From contig JANQSE010000006.1 of the NCBI GenBank assembly GCA_028284195.1, positions 496,001 through 560,000 of the forward strand: DNA of 64,000 nt, written 5' to 3'. The notes beneath the pieces were generated by a model that ran no database searches, was not told where the DNA came from, and saw only the letters and a program-made list of their open reading frames with translations. A program made the position numbers and the translations under genes. Within the stretch, counting starts at the first letter, position 1. Every line of letters begins with the position of its first letter. This stretch comes from Balneola sp. GTDB lineage: Bacteria > Bacteroidota > Rhodothermia > Balneolales > Balneolaceae. This document shows, one piece after another, positions 16,318 to 25,698 of the stretch.

Positions 16318-18612
16318 TTATGATGCTGAACTTTCTCTAAGCTTAGGTCTCAACCAATGGAAAAGTGCGGGAAGTACAACAAGGTCAGCAATCACTGCAA
16401 AGAATATAGTTGAACAAACAAGCACGCCCATTAAGGTGGTTGAAGTAAATTCACTGGTGATGAGTGTTCCAAAGCCAATGAGTAAGATCATGCTTGTGAT
16501 GATAATGGCTCTGCCGGTTTTTTGTGTGGTAATTTCCAGAGCATCTTGAAAACCCAAACCCCGTTTTAGTTCTATTCTGAAGCGGGCCAGGTAATGAATA
16601 GTATCATCTACGGCAATTCCAAAAGCAATGGTAAAGATTACCGCTGTAGAAGGTTTTATATCGATACCAAGGTAACCCATTAAACCTGCGATTAAGACCA
16701 ACGGCATTATGTTTGGGATGAGTGATATAATTACCATTTTGAAATTACGGAAGAGAAATGCCATTAAAACAGAAATACATATAAATGCCAAACCAATGCT
16801 GGAAGCCAGAGAGTACACCATTTTACCAACCAGGTTTGCACTTAACATAGTTGAACCTGTTATGGTGATTTCTTCTTCATCAAAATTTTCTGCAATGTAA
16901 TTCTCAACAGATGAGCGGATTTCATTAATTCGTTTTGACCCGGCATCTTCGGTTTGTGCACCCAATCTAAGCTTTTGGTAGTTAAAATCGGTTACTCTTT
17001 CAAGGATAGAATTGTCTGTAATTTCAAGGAGTAACAGGTATTGTGAAATTAAATCCTGATTTTGAGGAAGTTTGTTTTTTATGGCTTGTTCCGGAGACAT
17101 TACATTATGTAGTTCTTTCAATAATGTAGTAAAAGAGGTGGCTCGTTTAATTTCCGGGTAGGAGAGAAGGTGGTTTTGCAGGCCTTCAACTTTTTGTATA
17201 AAACTGGGTCTGGTGATCCCGTTTTCTGTTTTAGTATCAATTACCAGTTCCAAAGGAAATGCCGGAGCGAGGTTTTCAGAAAAAAAATCGCTGTCTTTTA
17301 TAAGAATGGAGTCCCTGTTCACATCATCAAAAACACGTCCATTTACCTGCAGCTGGTACATTCCAAAACCAACCAGCAGCGTAGCCAATAACGACATGTA
17401 AGAGATTACCTTAAAATGTTTTTTGTTGATAGAAGAAAGCGTATTCAGTTTTTCACCAATCCAAATATATAACCTGCTGCCTTTCTCTTTAAATACACGA
17501 TCGATTTTAGTGATCCTGAGAATGGCGGGAAGAAATAAAATTGTAATAGTGTATGCGATCAATACGCCAAGAGCGGTATAGATGCCAAATCGTTTCATGG
17601 GTACCACAGAGCTGGTAAGAAGTGTGCCAAAACCGATGGCGGTAGTTAAGCTGGTTAAAAAAGTAGCACTTCCCAGTGTAAGCAGCATTTCCACAATAGC
17701 TTTACGGTGCTGCATTCCATTCTGCACGGCATCATCAAATTTTGAGATCATATGAATGGAATCTGCTACACCAACGCAAAGCAGAATCGGGGCAATAGTA
17801 CTGCTCATTATTTCCAGATAACCGCCGGTTAGTGTGATGGTAGCAATTGTAAACAACACGGTAAACCAAACAATCAACATTGGAATTAGAACCCCGAAAA
17901 TACTTCGGTATAAGTACCAAAGAAGAAGAACAATCAGAACAGAAGAAAACAGAATATAAAACACTACCTCACCATTAAGCATGCTTACGTATTGGTTTCT
18001 GAAGTAGGGGATCCCGGTAATCTTAAAATCGATATTTGAATGATTTTCAAGAATTCCGGTAAGTTCGTTTATAATGGTATTTCTGCTCTCGTAAGTGTTG
18101 TTTTCTTCATCAATCTCTAGATAAAAAGCGGTTGCATTCCCTTTACTATTTATGAAAAAACCTTCCGAAAAGGCATCGGAAATAATGTTTTGTTTGACAG
18201 CGGAAATATTGTTTTGCAATGAATTTTCTTTAAGAAAAGGATCGAATGTAAGGGTGCCATTCCGGTTCACCATCTCTTCAGCCGACCAGATACTTCGAAC
18301 ATCTGTTACATGTTCAATTGTAAAGGCTTTATCTACGATGGTTTTGAGCTCCATCAATTTGTTGTAGCTAAATAAATCAGGATCTTTGTACCCTACCATA
18401 ATGATGTTATCATCCCGGCCAAACTCTTCTTCCAACAAACGGTAAGATTGAACGGTTGGGTCTTCTTTAGGATAAAAGTTTTCGAGATTAAAATCGGTTC
18501 TGATTTCAGAAGCCGGAAAAACAGCTAGTACAACCAATACAAAAATAAACAGAGAAATTATTCTCGGATTTTTGGTTACGAAATCTGCAAATTTTTGCAT
18601 TAAAAGGGTCAA
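16318..18612 (-). CDS. RND-superfamily (MMPL/HpnN-like) lipid transporter
   Basis: Twelve-helix exporter: one N-terminal span (about 15-34), a large periplasmic loop, five spans at about 210-370, a sixth at about 405, a second loop and the final spans from about 610 to 755. Each half carries the sterol-sensing-like acidic motif, 'GVADSIHMISKFDDA' in the first and 'GIAVDDTIHYLARFRIE' in the second, which relay protons in RND pumps. The length of 764 residues fits MMPL-type transporters of lipids and hydrophobic molecules. The following gene (after 63 bp upstream) is an outer-membrane barrel, implying a cell-envelope transport pair. Substrate unknown. Confidence 0.9.
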   Translation of the reverse strand: MTLLMQKFADFVTKNPRIISLFIFVLVVLAVFPASEIRTDFNLENFYPKEDPTVQSYRLLEEEFGRDDNIIMVGYKDPDLFSYNKLMELKTIVDKAFTIEHVTDVRSIWSAEEMVNRNGTLTFDPFLKENSLQNNISAVKQNIISDAFSEGFFINSKGNATAFYLEIDEENNTYESRNTIINELTGILENHSNIDFKITGIPYFRNQYVSMLNGEVVFYILFSSVLIVLLLWYLYRSIFGVLIPMLIVWFTVLFTIATITLTGGYLEIMSSTIAPILLCVGVADSIHMISKFDDAVQNGMQHRKAIVEMLLTLGSATFLTSLTTAIGFGTLLTSSVVPMKRFGIYTALGVLIAYTITILFLPAILRITKIDRVFKEKGSRLYIWIGEKLNTLSSINKKHFKVISYMSLLATLLVGFGMYQLQVNGRVFDDVNRDSILIKDSDFFSENLAPAFPLELVIDTKTENGITRPSFIQKVEGLQNHLLSYPEIKRATSFTTLLKELHNVMSPEQAIKNKLPQNQDLISQYLLLLEITDNSILERVTDFNYQKLRLGAQTEDAGSKRINEIRSSVENYIAENFDEEEITITGSTMLSANLVGKMVYSLASSIGLAFICISVLMAFLFRNFKMVIISLIPNIMPLVLIAGLMGYLGIDIKPSTAVIFTIAFGIAVDDTIHYLARFRIELKRGLGFQDALEITTQKTGRAIIITSMILLIGFGTLITSEFTSTTLMGVLVCSTIFFAVIADLVVLPALFHWLRPKLRESSAS

Positions 18613-18675
18613 AAAATAATTGATTTAAATAATGGTCTGCTAACTGTTTTGTACAAGATTACATTCCTCAAAACT

Positions 18676-20022
18676 TTAGAAAAAGGCAGTTAGAGCAACA
18701 AAGCCAAATGAACTTGAAGCATAGTTCTTAAAATTAAAGTGGCCGTAATACGGCTTGCTTTCTTCTCCTCCAAACAGATGAAACCCTAACGAAGCTGCCA
18801 GCCCGTCTTTAATATCATAAGCTGCTTCCGGGTTTATCCAGTAATCAGAACCTTCGTAATTGTATCTGCCAAAGAGGCGAAGGTCTAATTTATTTCTCAT
18901 CATCGATTTTTGGAGAGAGAGGGTAGAGAAGAAAAAGTGCTCTTTCTGGAGTATATCGCTGTCGTAATCAAAAATACGTTCGTATATGAATTCTGTGCTT
19001 ATGGATACATCTCCGAAAGAAGTTGTTAAACCAAGCATACCTGTTAGCCATGGTTTTTTCTTTAAAAAACCATCTTCGTTTTCATCAAAGGCAGCGATAA
19101 GTGCCTGTTGTTCGGAAGAGGTGAGGTTATTCAAATCTGTGTTTATGAACTGTTCCGGTAAATAATCTACGTATTTGCTGAAATAATAAGCCGACTCAGA
19201 TTTCAGAATTATATTGTCTGATAAGATATAATTGCCCGAGTAAGCCAGAATGGGCGACCGTAAATATGATTTACTGAGTTGTAATGCAGGAAGACCCGAA
19301 ACCAAAGCTAGTTCTTTTTTATAGGACGGATTTCCCGGAGTCCATAGCATAGCGATTATATCTAAATCCCATTTCAGATTTTTGCGGAGGCTCCATTTAA
19401 TCATTCCCTGAAAAGAATTAAATGAGTTTTCGCGAAGAGAATCGGCATAAATAACATTCGTTTGCTTTTCAATTTCTGTAAAAGGGAACCATCTTGACCC
19501 GGGTTGAGCTTGTATGTTTGATTGGAAAATTGGAACAGCTACGAACTCAAGAAAATTACTCCCATAATACCGGGTGTATTTAACAGCCGGTATACCCGTT
19601 CTTAAAACATCAAATTGAAGGGTAAGAAATTCTCTTAAATCAATGGGTGAAAGTATATCGGCTATAAAGTGTGCTTCTGTTCTTCCCTGGCTGATTATTT
19701 GCTTTCCTATTCTCAGGTCGCTGTTTTCAAAAAAAATATCTATGTAGCCTTCCAAAAAATCATATGTGTAGTTATTTGCTGATTCTGTATAGGTATTAAG
19801 AACTTCATTTGAGATAAAAACTTTCCCATAGCTGGTGGTAACAGCTGCATCCACAACAAACCGGTTTCTGCCAACCAGATATTCGTTACTTGATGAGGTT
19901 AGCACGGCATTGTAGTTTCTAAGGTAACCTGACATATTTTGCCCCAATAATTCGCCAGATGTTTGCACGAGAATAAGAAAGAGTAAAAAAGATAGTAACC
20001 TTTTTGTTTGACTGAACAACAT
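18676..20022 (-). CDS. Outer-membrane beta-barrel protein (DUF1302/alginate-export-like)
   Basis: Signal peptide at 1-27 ending 'SGELLGQ', then 420 residues of alternating aromatic/polar strands ending in Phe ('FGFVALTAFF'), typical of a barrel. The segment 'LRIGKQIISQGRTEAHFIAD' followed by 'LSPIDLREF' (about 100-130) resembles the signature region of DUF1302-type barrels, which are commonly found beside RND/MMPL transporters. Acidic loop 'AFDENEDGFLKKKPW' (about 305) could bind calcium. It is first in a minus-strand pair with the RND gene. Family assignment rests on pattern only. Confidence 0.7.
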   Translation of the reverse strand: MLFSQTKRLLSFLLFLILVQTSGELLGQNMSGYLRNYNAVLTSSSNEYLVGRNRFVVDAAVTTSYGKVFISNEVLNTYTESANNYTYDFLEGYIDIFFENSDLRIGKQIISQGRTEAHFIADILSPIDLREFLTLQFDVLRTGIPAVKYTRYYGSNFLEFVAVPIFQSNIQAQPGSRWFPFTEIEKQTNVIYADSLRENSFNSFQGMIKWSLRKNLKWDLDIIAMLWTPGNPSYKKELALVSGLPALQLSKSYLRSPILAYSGNYILSDNIILKSESAYYFSKYVDYLPEQFINTDLNNLTSSEQQALIAAFDENEDGFLKKKPWLTGMLGLTTSFGDVSISTEFIYERIFDYDSDILQKEHFFFSTLSLQKSMMRNKLDLRLFGRYNYEGSDYWINPEAAYDIKDGLAASLGFHLFGGEESKPYYGHFNFKNYASSSFGFVALTAFF

Positions 20023-20060
20023 TAAAAGTAGTAATTAAAAGTTTTTCTTAGCCTGTAACG

Positions 20061-20091
20061 TTGAGGCTTAATCAATTTATCCGTATTTTTG
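20061..20091 (+). promoter_or_regulatory. Bacteroidota-type promoter upstream of the SRPBCC gene
   Basis: TTG at 20061-20063, 20 bases, then TATTTTTG at 20084-20091, an exact match to the TAnnTTTG -7 box. It implies an untranslated leader of about 90 bases before the ATG at 20188; a seven-codon AUG frame (from the ATG at about 20099) lies at the head of this leader. Confidence 0.6.
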
Positions 20092-20187
20092 CGTCAATAT
20101 GGTTAAATCCTACCTGTATCCGTGAAAGTCGGTTCATCATCAAGATTTTAATCTCAAAAAAGAACAAACTTACTAAGTAATCTTATT

Positions 20188-20661
20188 ATGGCGCACGAAA
20201 GAATCGAAATTGATTTACCTCTTGCCAAAGTGTATGAGTTATTAAGCAATCCGGTTGAATTCCCTAAATTCCTAAGTCGTATCGATACCGTAAATCGAAT
20301 AAACTCTCAAACATTCGAGTACAAAACTACTATCGGTAACGAAGAATTCCAATGGACAACTAATTTAATTGACAATCTTCGAAACACTCGATTTGCCTGG
20401 ATCACCATTAACGGTAATTTGAATCAAACGGGAACTATCCGCTTCACTCCATTAGATAATGGCCAGCGTACCAGCGTTGAGTTTTCATTAGACTACCGTA
20501 CGTTTTTTGGAGATCCAAGCGAAGAGCTAGCTTCATTTATTGAAGAATCGTCAGCACAGTTGGTAAAAGATTTGGAGGCATTTAAAAGCCTTGCTGAATC
20601 CGGAACATTCAAAGAAGCTGAATTAAAACCAGCCGAAGAAACAGAAGAAGTTACTGCATAA
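20188..20661 (+). CDS. SRPBCC (START-like) family protein
   Basis: 157 residues with the coenzyme Q-binding/polyketide-cyclase-like fold: 'ERIEIDLPLAKVYELLSNPVEFPKFLSRI' at the N-terminus, a beta-sheet core ('RFAWITINGNLNQTGTIRF') and the long C-terminal helix 'ASFIEESSAQLVKDLEAFK'. An acidic tail ('ELKPAEETEEVTA') extends past the domain. The fold binds hydrophobic ligands such as polyprenyl lipids; no specific substrate can be read. It is monocistronic: its own promoter upstream and an intrinsic terminator 29 bp after the stop. Confidence 0.8.
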   Translation: MAHERIEIDLPLAKVYELLSNPVEFPKFLSRIDTVNRINSQTFEYKTTIGNEEFQWTTNLIDNLRNTRFAWITINGNLNQTGTIRFTPLDNGQRTSVEFSLDYRTFFGDPSEELASFIEESSAQLVKDLEAFKSLAESGTFKEAELKPAEETEEVTA

Positions 20662-20689
20662 CGGCTCTTCAAATATTTACTATTTTGAA

Positions 20690-20719
20690 TGCACAGCTTT
20701 AAAGTTGTGCATTTTTTTT
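20690..20719 (+). terminator. Intrinsic terminator of the SRPBCC gene
   Basis: A near-perfect hairpin (arms TGCACAGCTT and AAGTTGTGCA, one G-T wobble, 20690-20711) is directly followed by eight T residues (20712-20719). The U tract runs into the first possible aroE start. Confidence 0.85.
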
Positions 20720-20744
20720 GTCCAGTAATTTAGCCCCATTCAAT

Positions 20745-21602
20745 TTGACGTTCACTGAATTTATATCCTCAGAAAAAAGCCAGCTTTCGCATTATCTGGT
20801 AATAGGTAATCCGGTAGAGCAAAGCCTTTCGCCTCTTATGCACAACATAGCATTAAAGCAGAATAAGCTTGGTGGGGAGTATATGGCTGTTTCCTTATCT
20901 CATTCTGAGATACATACCGCAATAGCACATTTTACAAGCGGTTCATTTTTGGGAGCGAACGTAACCATTCCGCACAAAGAACTTTTCGTGGATGTTGTGG
21001 ATGAATTATCCGATACAGCAAAGGAGATCGGGGTTATAAATACAATTATCAAAAAAGCAGAGAAATTGATTGGAGACAACACAGATGCTTATGGATTTAT
21101 TCAACCTCTTCAGAATTATAGAGAAGAACTGGATGGAGCACGGGTGGTTATTTTTGGAGCGGGTGGAGCAACACAGGCAATTGTTTACGCTTTAAAAAAA
21201 ATTGGTGTTAAAGAACTGGTTCTTGTATCACGAAGGCCGGAAATGTATGAAGCATCTGCAGAACCAGAGATAACGCGATGCAATTATGAAAACTGGACGG
21301 CTTATGCGGAAAAAGCTTCTATGATTGTTAACGCTACACCATTAGGAATGACTTCTAATATAGAACGTTCTCCGGTAGCTGACCAAGATATGGAAATGCT
21401 GGCAGGCAAAATTTGTTACGACATCGTATATAACCCTGTGGAAACAAAATTTCTTCAACAAGCATCATCCGTTGGAGGAACGACAATTGGAGGATTGGAT
21501 ATGTTGATCCATCAGGGAGCAAAGTCGTTTAATTTGTGGACAGGATTACATTTTCCGATTGATGATATAAAAAAAGCATTGCATGAAGTTTTATCAGCCT
21601 GA
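20745..21602 (+). CDS. aroE: Shikimate dehydrogenase
   Basis: NADP-dependent reduction of 3-dehydroshikimate, step 4 of the shikimate pathway. Shikimate-binding 'GNPVEQSLSPLMHN' (about residue 22), catalytic Lys in 'NVTIPHKE' (about 75), catalytic Asp in 'GDNTDAYGF' (about 109), the nucleotide fold 'IFGAGGATQAIVYAL' (about 135) and 'GGLDMLIHQGAKSFNLWTG' (about 250) are all present. Start is uncertain: the reading frame opens earlier at TTG 20718, but that codon is in the U tract of the preceding terminator; TTG 20745 is preferred (285 residues). No ATG is available before the conserved core. Overlaps pgeF by 20 bp. Confidence 0.93.
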   Translation: MTFTEFISSEKSQLSHYLVIGNPVEQSLSPLMHNIALKQNKLGGEYMAVSLSHSEIHTAIAHFTSGSFLGANVTIPHKELFVDVVDELSDTAKEIGVINTIIKKAEKLIGDNTDAYGFIQPLQNYREELDGARVVIFGAGGATQAIVYALKKIGVKELVLVSRRPEMYEASAEPEITRCNYENWTAYAEKASMIVNATPLGMTSNIERSPVADQDMEMLAGKICYDIVYNPVETKFLQQASSVGGTTIGGLDMLIHQGAKSFNLWTGLHFPIDDIKKALHEVLSA

Positions 21603-22350
21603 ATTACTAACGCCCAAAATATTTGGCCATGAAACTCTTTCAGCATGGTTTAGTCTTAAGGGAAAACCTTTACATGACGGTGTGAATATTGAAGGATTAA
21701 ATCTTGGGTTTAACACGGAAGAATCGGCCGAAATAATTGAAAAAAACCGGGAGATACTTGCGGATTCGATCGAAACTCAACTCATTCATATAGCGTTTGC
21801 AAATCAGGTACATGGAAGTGATATAGTTGACGTTAGTAAAGGTGGAATTTATGATGAAGCTGATGGATTTATCACTTCAGAACAAGGTTTGGCTTTGGCT
21901 ATACAGGTTGCTGATTGCGCGGCTGTTCTTTTTGGTGACTCTGAAGCAGGAATAATAGCTGCAGTACATGCGGGATGGAGAGGGGCTGTTGCTGGTATTG
22001 TTCCAAAGGCGGTAGGAAGGATGATGGCAAGAGGAAGCGAGCCAGAAGATATAAAAGTATTTATAAGTCCATGCATTTCAACTCAAAATTTTGAGGTAGG
22101 AGAGGAAGTGGCAGAACAGTTTCCATCTCAATTTGTGGATAACAACTCTTACGTAAAACCACATGTTGACTTAAAAGGTTTTATAATTGATCAACTGATT
22201 AGTTTAGGAGTTCGAGAGAGTCATATAGAGGCAAATACACGCTGTACGTTTGCCGATGAGAATCTATATTCCTATCGAAGAAATGGAAGAAAAAGCGGCA
22301 GAATGATGGGGATCATTAAATTGAATGATTTGAACCTGAACCCGGTTTAG
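21583..22350 (+). CDS. pgeF: Multicopper-oxidase-fold purine nucleoside phosphorylase / peptidoglycan editing factor (YfiH/PgeF family)
   Basis: The family is characterised both as a purine nucleoside phosphorylase/adenosine deaminase and as an editing factor that removes wrongly incorporated amino acids from peptidoglycan precursors. Zinc-binding motif residues are visible: 'NQVHGSDI' (about residue 73), 'VADCAAVLFGD' (about 108), 'AAVHAGWRGAVAG' (about 126) and the C-terminal 'CTFADENLYSYRRNGRKSGR' (about 226). The length of 255 residues is usual. Its ATG lies inside the end of aroE, so translation is probably coupled. Confidence 0.92.
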   Translation: MKFYQPELLTPKIFGHETLSAWFSLKGKPLHDGVNIEGLNLGFNTEESAEIIEKNREILADSIETQLIHIAFANQVHGSDIVDVSKGGIYDEADGFITSEQGLALAIQVADCAAVLFGDSEAGIIAAVHAGWRGAVAGIVPKAVGRMMARGSEPEDIKVFISPCISTQNFEVGEEVAEQFPSQFVDNNSYVKPHVDLKGFIIDQLISLGVRESHIEANTRCTFADENLYSYRRNGRKSGRMMGIIKLNDLNLNPV

Positions 22351-22559
22351 CTTTCTATCTGAAGGATAGCCTCACTTTTAAAATGTATCCGGGAAGAAAT
22401 AGAAATAAAATCTCATGAGACAAAGCAAATATCTGAGGATGCGAAAGCTTTTTGGAGAAAAAATTATGGTAAAATTCCTGAATAGTTCGATTAATGAAAT
22501 GAGTTTCTAATTTAATTGGTTCTGCTCTATATTCACCGGAATTTCTAAAAAGGAAAGAA

Positions 22560-23708
22560 TTGAAAAAACAGAAACTGGCTATTCTTGGATCAACGGGTTC
22601 GATCGGTACACAGGTACTGGAAGTAGTTCGCCAGCATCCCAATTCATTCGAAATAGTTGCGCTTACAGCAAATGGAAATTGGGAACTCTTAGCCAGGCAA
22701 ATCAATGAGTTTAATCCTGCTTATGGGCTTATTTGTGAAGAGCAAAGCTTTTCTGATTTTAAAAATGCTGTACACACAAATACAGAATTACTTTGTGGAG
22801 CAGATGAGATCGTCCATATTGCTGCAAGTGATGAGGTAGATACCGTACTCAATAGTTTGGTTGGCTTTTCCGGTTTTATACCAACGGTTAAAGCATTAAA
22901 AGCAGGAAAGAAAGTAGCACTTGCCAATAAAGAATCTCTCGTGGTAGGTGGAGCGATAATCAATCAGTTGTTGAAAGAAGGTAAAAGCTCACTCGTTCCC
23001 GTTGATTCGGAACACAGTGCTATGCTTCAATCCATCGTTGGCGAAGATCCTGCATCCATAGAAAAAATTGTGATTACGGCGAGCGGGGGGCCGTTTAGAG
23101 ATTATTCTATGGAGCAGCTTAAAACGGTAACCTGCGAACAAGCACTTAAACATCCTAATTGGGAAATGGGAGCGAAGGTTACCATAGATTCTGCTACCAT
23201 GATGAATAAAGGGTTGGAAATTATTGAAGCAAAATGGTTATTCGATATACCTGCTTCTAACATTGAGCCGGTTATTCATCCGCAGAGTATCATTCATTCC
23301 ATTGTTACTTTTATTGACGGATCGAGCAAGGCACAGTTAGGCCCTCCGGATATGAAAGTACCCATTATTTATGCACTCACTTATCCTGGCAGGCTGGCGC
23401 TTAATACTCCAAGAATGGATTGGTCAAAAGTGCAGGAACTTACATTCACCCCTGTTGATTATGGCAAATTCCCCTGTTTAAAGCTGGCAATTGAATCAGC
23501 AGAAAAAGGAGGGGTAGCACCAACTGTATTAAATGCTGCAAACGAAGTAGCAGTTAAACGCTTTTTGAATAAAGAAATTAATTATATTGGCATTTCAAAA
23601 ATTGTGGGTAAATGCCTGGAAAAGATTGATACGGATAAGCCCGTTGAAACAGGCACATTAATTGAAACAGATAAAGAGACACGCGAGTTGGCAGCTCAAA
23701 TAAATTAA
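22560..23708 (+). CDS. dxr: 1-deoxy-D-xylulose-5-phosphate reductoisomerase
   Basis: Second enzyme of the MEP pathway to isoprenoids. NADPH-binding 'GSTGSIGTQVLEVVRQHP' (residues 9-26), 'ANKESLVVGG' (about 122), metal/substrate-binding 'PVDSEHSAML' (about 147), the flexible-loop 'ASGGPFRDY' (about 173) and 'NWEMGAKVTIDSATMMNKGLE' region (about 200) are present. The length of 382 residues is normal. The TTG start is supported by an AAGGAAAG Shine-Dalgarno sequence directly upstream. The 209 bp before it contain no gene that I recognise. rseP begins 1 bp after its stop. Confidence 0.97.
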   Translation: MKKQKLAILGSTGSIGTQVLEVVRQHPNSFEIVALTANGNWELLARQINEFNPAYGLICEEQSFSDFKNAVHTNTELLCGADEIVHIAASDEVDTVLNSLVGFSGFIPTVKALKAGKKVALANKESLVVGGAIINQLLKEGKSSLVPVDSEHSAMLQSIVGEDPASIEKIVITASGGPFRDYSMEQLKTVTCEQALKHPNWEMGAKVTIDSATMMNKGLEIIEAKWLFDIPASNIEPVIHPQSIIHSIVTFIDGSSKAQLGPPDMKVPIIYALTYPGRLALNTPRMDWSKVQELTFTPVDYGKFPCLKLAIESAEKGGVAPTVLNAANEVAVKRFLNKEINYIGISKIVGKCLEKIDTDKPVETGTLIETDKETRELAAQIN

Positions 23709-23709
23709 T

Positions 23710-25041
23710 ATGGAATTTTTAGACATCTTACAAACAATAGGCATATTCATCGGAGCTTTAATGATTTTGGTATTTGTTCACGAACTGGGTCATTTTCTAG
23801 CCGCCAAAATGTTCGGTATGCGGGTAGAACGTTTTTCAGTTGGTTTTCCTCCACGCATTTGGGGATTTAAAAAAGGAGATACCGATTATTGCATTGGGGC
23901 AACCCCTTTAGGCGGTTATGTAAAAATAGCTGGCATGGTAGATGAGAGTATGGACAATGAATTCCTGAACCAGGAACCACAACCGTGGGAATATAGAAGT
24001 AAGCCTGTTTGGCAGCGAATGATCGTAATTACAGCAGGTGTAATTTTTAATATGATCCTGGCTTTTTTCATTTTTTCAGGGATGATTATGACTAATGGCA
24101 AACTGGTTGTTCCGGTCGAAAATGTAGCAGGTATTTATGTTACTGAACAGTCTATTTTATATGAAATGGGTTTTCGGAATGATGATAAGATTATCGGTGT
24201 AAATGGACGGAATGTAGAGTACTTCAATGACTTGGTTGCTCCGTCGGCACTAACTGCAGAAAACTTAACATACCAGGTTATCAGAGATGGTGAAGAAATT
24301 ACAATACCAGTTGCATCATCTTTTCTGGATAGTATTCAAACCCGTGGATTTTTGGATCCCAGTTTAATTTTACCAAGTACTCCTTCCGGAATAGCCGCCA
24401 GTACCCCGGCAGCAGAAGCCGGGCTGCAAAGAGGAGACAAAATTACAGGCTTTAACGGACAAAAAATTGGTTATTGGATCCAACTTACAGACATGATCCG
24501 TTCCAGCCCCGAAGGAGAAGCAATTACGTTCACAATAAATCGTAACGGAGATATTTTTGACCTCGAAATTATTCCTGAAAATAAAGCTATAGGCATTTAT
24601 GCCCCGGATCTGGATATTGCCGGAGGAGTAAGAATTGATTACGGTTTCTTTGAATCTGTTAACGCCGGCTGGAACGAAACTATAGATCAAACCACGGGGA
24701 TATTGCAAGGCTTTGCCAGAATGATATCAGGTGATATTTCAGTTCGTCAAAACCTTGGAGGCCCGATTGCTATTGCAAATATGACAAAACAAGCTACTGA
24801 TTCTAGTGGCTGGATAGGTTTTTGGACAATCACGGCTCTCCTGAGTATCACGCTTGCAATTATGAACATACTACCAATTCCTGCCCTAGATGGTGGCCAC
24901 TTGGTTTTTCTTATTTATGAAGCTGTTGCCAGAAAAGAACCTACCGAAAAGGTTAAAATTATTGCTCAAAATGTAGGATTCTTTATTATTGTAACACTTA
25001 TGATATTCGTTGTCTTCAATGATGTGATCAAGCTTTTTTAA
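23710..25041 (+). CDS. rseP: RIP metalloprotease RseP (site-2 protease family)
   Basis: Inner-membrane zinc protease that cuts transmembrane anchors, typically anti-sigma factors or signal-peptide remnants. The first membrane helix carries HExxH as 'FVHELGHFLAAK' (about residues 22-33), the last-helix motif is 'NILPIPALDGGHLVF' (about 386), and two tandem PDZ domains fill about 125-300. Four membrane spans are visible (7-30, 107-130, 370-390, 418-440). The length of 443 residues fits. It lies between dxr and psd, as is common next to dxr in bacteria. Confidence 0.96.
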   Translation: MEFLDILQTIGIFIGALMILVFVHELGHFLAAKMFGMRVERFSVGFPPRIWGFKKGDTDYCIGATPLGGYVKIAGMVDESMDNEFLNQEPQPWEYRSKPVWQRMIVITAGVIFNMILAFFIFSGMIMTNGKLVVPVENVAGIYVTEQSILYEMGFRNDDKIIGVNGRNVEYFNDLVAPSALTAENLTYQVIRDGEEITIPVASSFLDSIQTRGFLDPSLILPSTPSGIAASTPAAEAGLQRGDKITGFNGQKIGYWIQLTDMIRSSPEGEAITFTINRNGDIFDLEIIPENKAIGIYAPDLDIAGGVRIDYGFFESVNAGWNETIDQTTGILQGFARMISGDISVRQNLGGPIAIANMTKQATDSSGWIGFWTITALLSITLAIMNILPIPALDGGHLVFLIYEAVARKEPTEKVKIIAQNVGFFIIVTLMIFVVFNDVIKLF

Positions 25042-25044
25042 ACT

Positions 25045-25698
25045 ATGTTTGCACGCGAAGGTTACCTCACTATGACGATAGCCGTTTTATTTACGGCCGT
25101 TATTTTTGCTTTAACTTATATTTATATCCCACATTGGGTTGCTTATCCAATCTACATTGTGGTGGGAGTTTGCTGCGGGATTGTAATTTATTTTTTCAGA
25201 GACCCGGAGCGAGCTGTACCAGAAGGAGAAAATCTTGTTATTTCTCCGGCTGACGGAGTGGTGGTTTTAATCAAAGAATACGATGAGCAGGTTTATATCA
25301 AAGGTAAAACCACTCAAATCAGTATTTTTCTTTCACCGTTAGATGTGCATGTAAATCGTAATCCTGTCTCCGGAAAATTAGAGTATTTAAAGTATCATCC
25401 CGGAAAGTATTTAATGGCATGGAATGAGCATTCATCGGAATTTAATGAACGGGCTGATTTTGGAGTTCTTCATCCAACAGGTACAAAATTCTTCTTTAAG
25501 CAAATCACAGGCTTTCTTGCAAGGCGCATCGTGTATCACATCAGAAAAGGAGACGAACTTATTGCGGGAGAACGATTCGGAATGATGAAATTCGGCTCCA
25601 GAATGGACATTATAGTTCCTTCTAATGTAGAGATTAAAGTAAAAGAAGGGGATCGTACCATAGCCGGAGAATCCATACTTGGGAAGATTGTTTCATGA
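25045..25698 (+). CDS. psd: Phosphatidylserine decarboxylase, short bacterial type
   Basis: Makes phosphatidylethanolamine from phosphatidylserine. Two N-terminal membrane segments (about 9-25 and 31-50), then 'SPADGVVVLIKE' (about 70), 'FLSPLDVHVNRNPVSG' (about 99) with the catalytic His, and near the C-terminus 'GMMKFGSRMDIIVPS' (about 178), whose Gly-Ser bond is the self-cleavage site that creates the pyruvoyl cofactor. The length of 217 residues marks the archaeal/Bacteroidota-type short enzyme. Starts 3 bp after rseP and overlaps pssA by four bases. Confidence 0.96.
   Translation: MFAREGYLTMTIAVLFTAVIFALTYIYIPHWVAYPIYIVVGVCCGIVIYFFRDPERAVPEGENLVISPADGVVVLIKEYDEQVYIKGKTTQISIFLSPLDVHVNRNPVSGKLEYLKYHPGKYLMAWNEHSSEFNERADFGVLHPTGTKFFFKQITGFLARRIVYHIRKGDELIAGERFGMMKFGSRMDIIVPSNVEIKVKEGDRTIAGESILGKIVS

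Noticed and set aside
22352-22380. Small hairpin after pgeF (CTATC-TGAAG-GATAG)
   Set aside because: A 5-bp stem without a T tract is too weak for a terminator.
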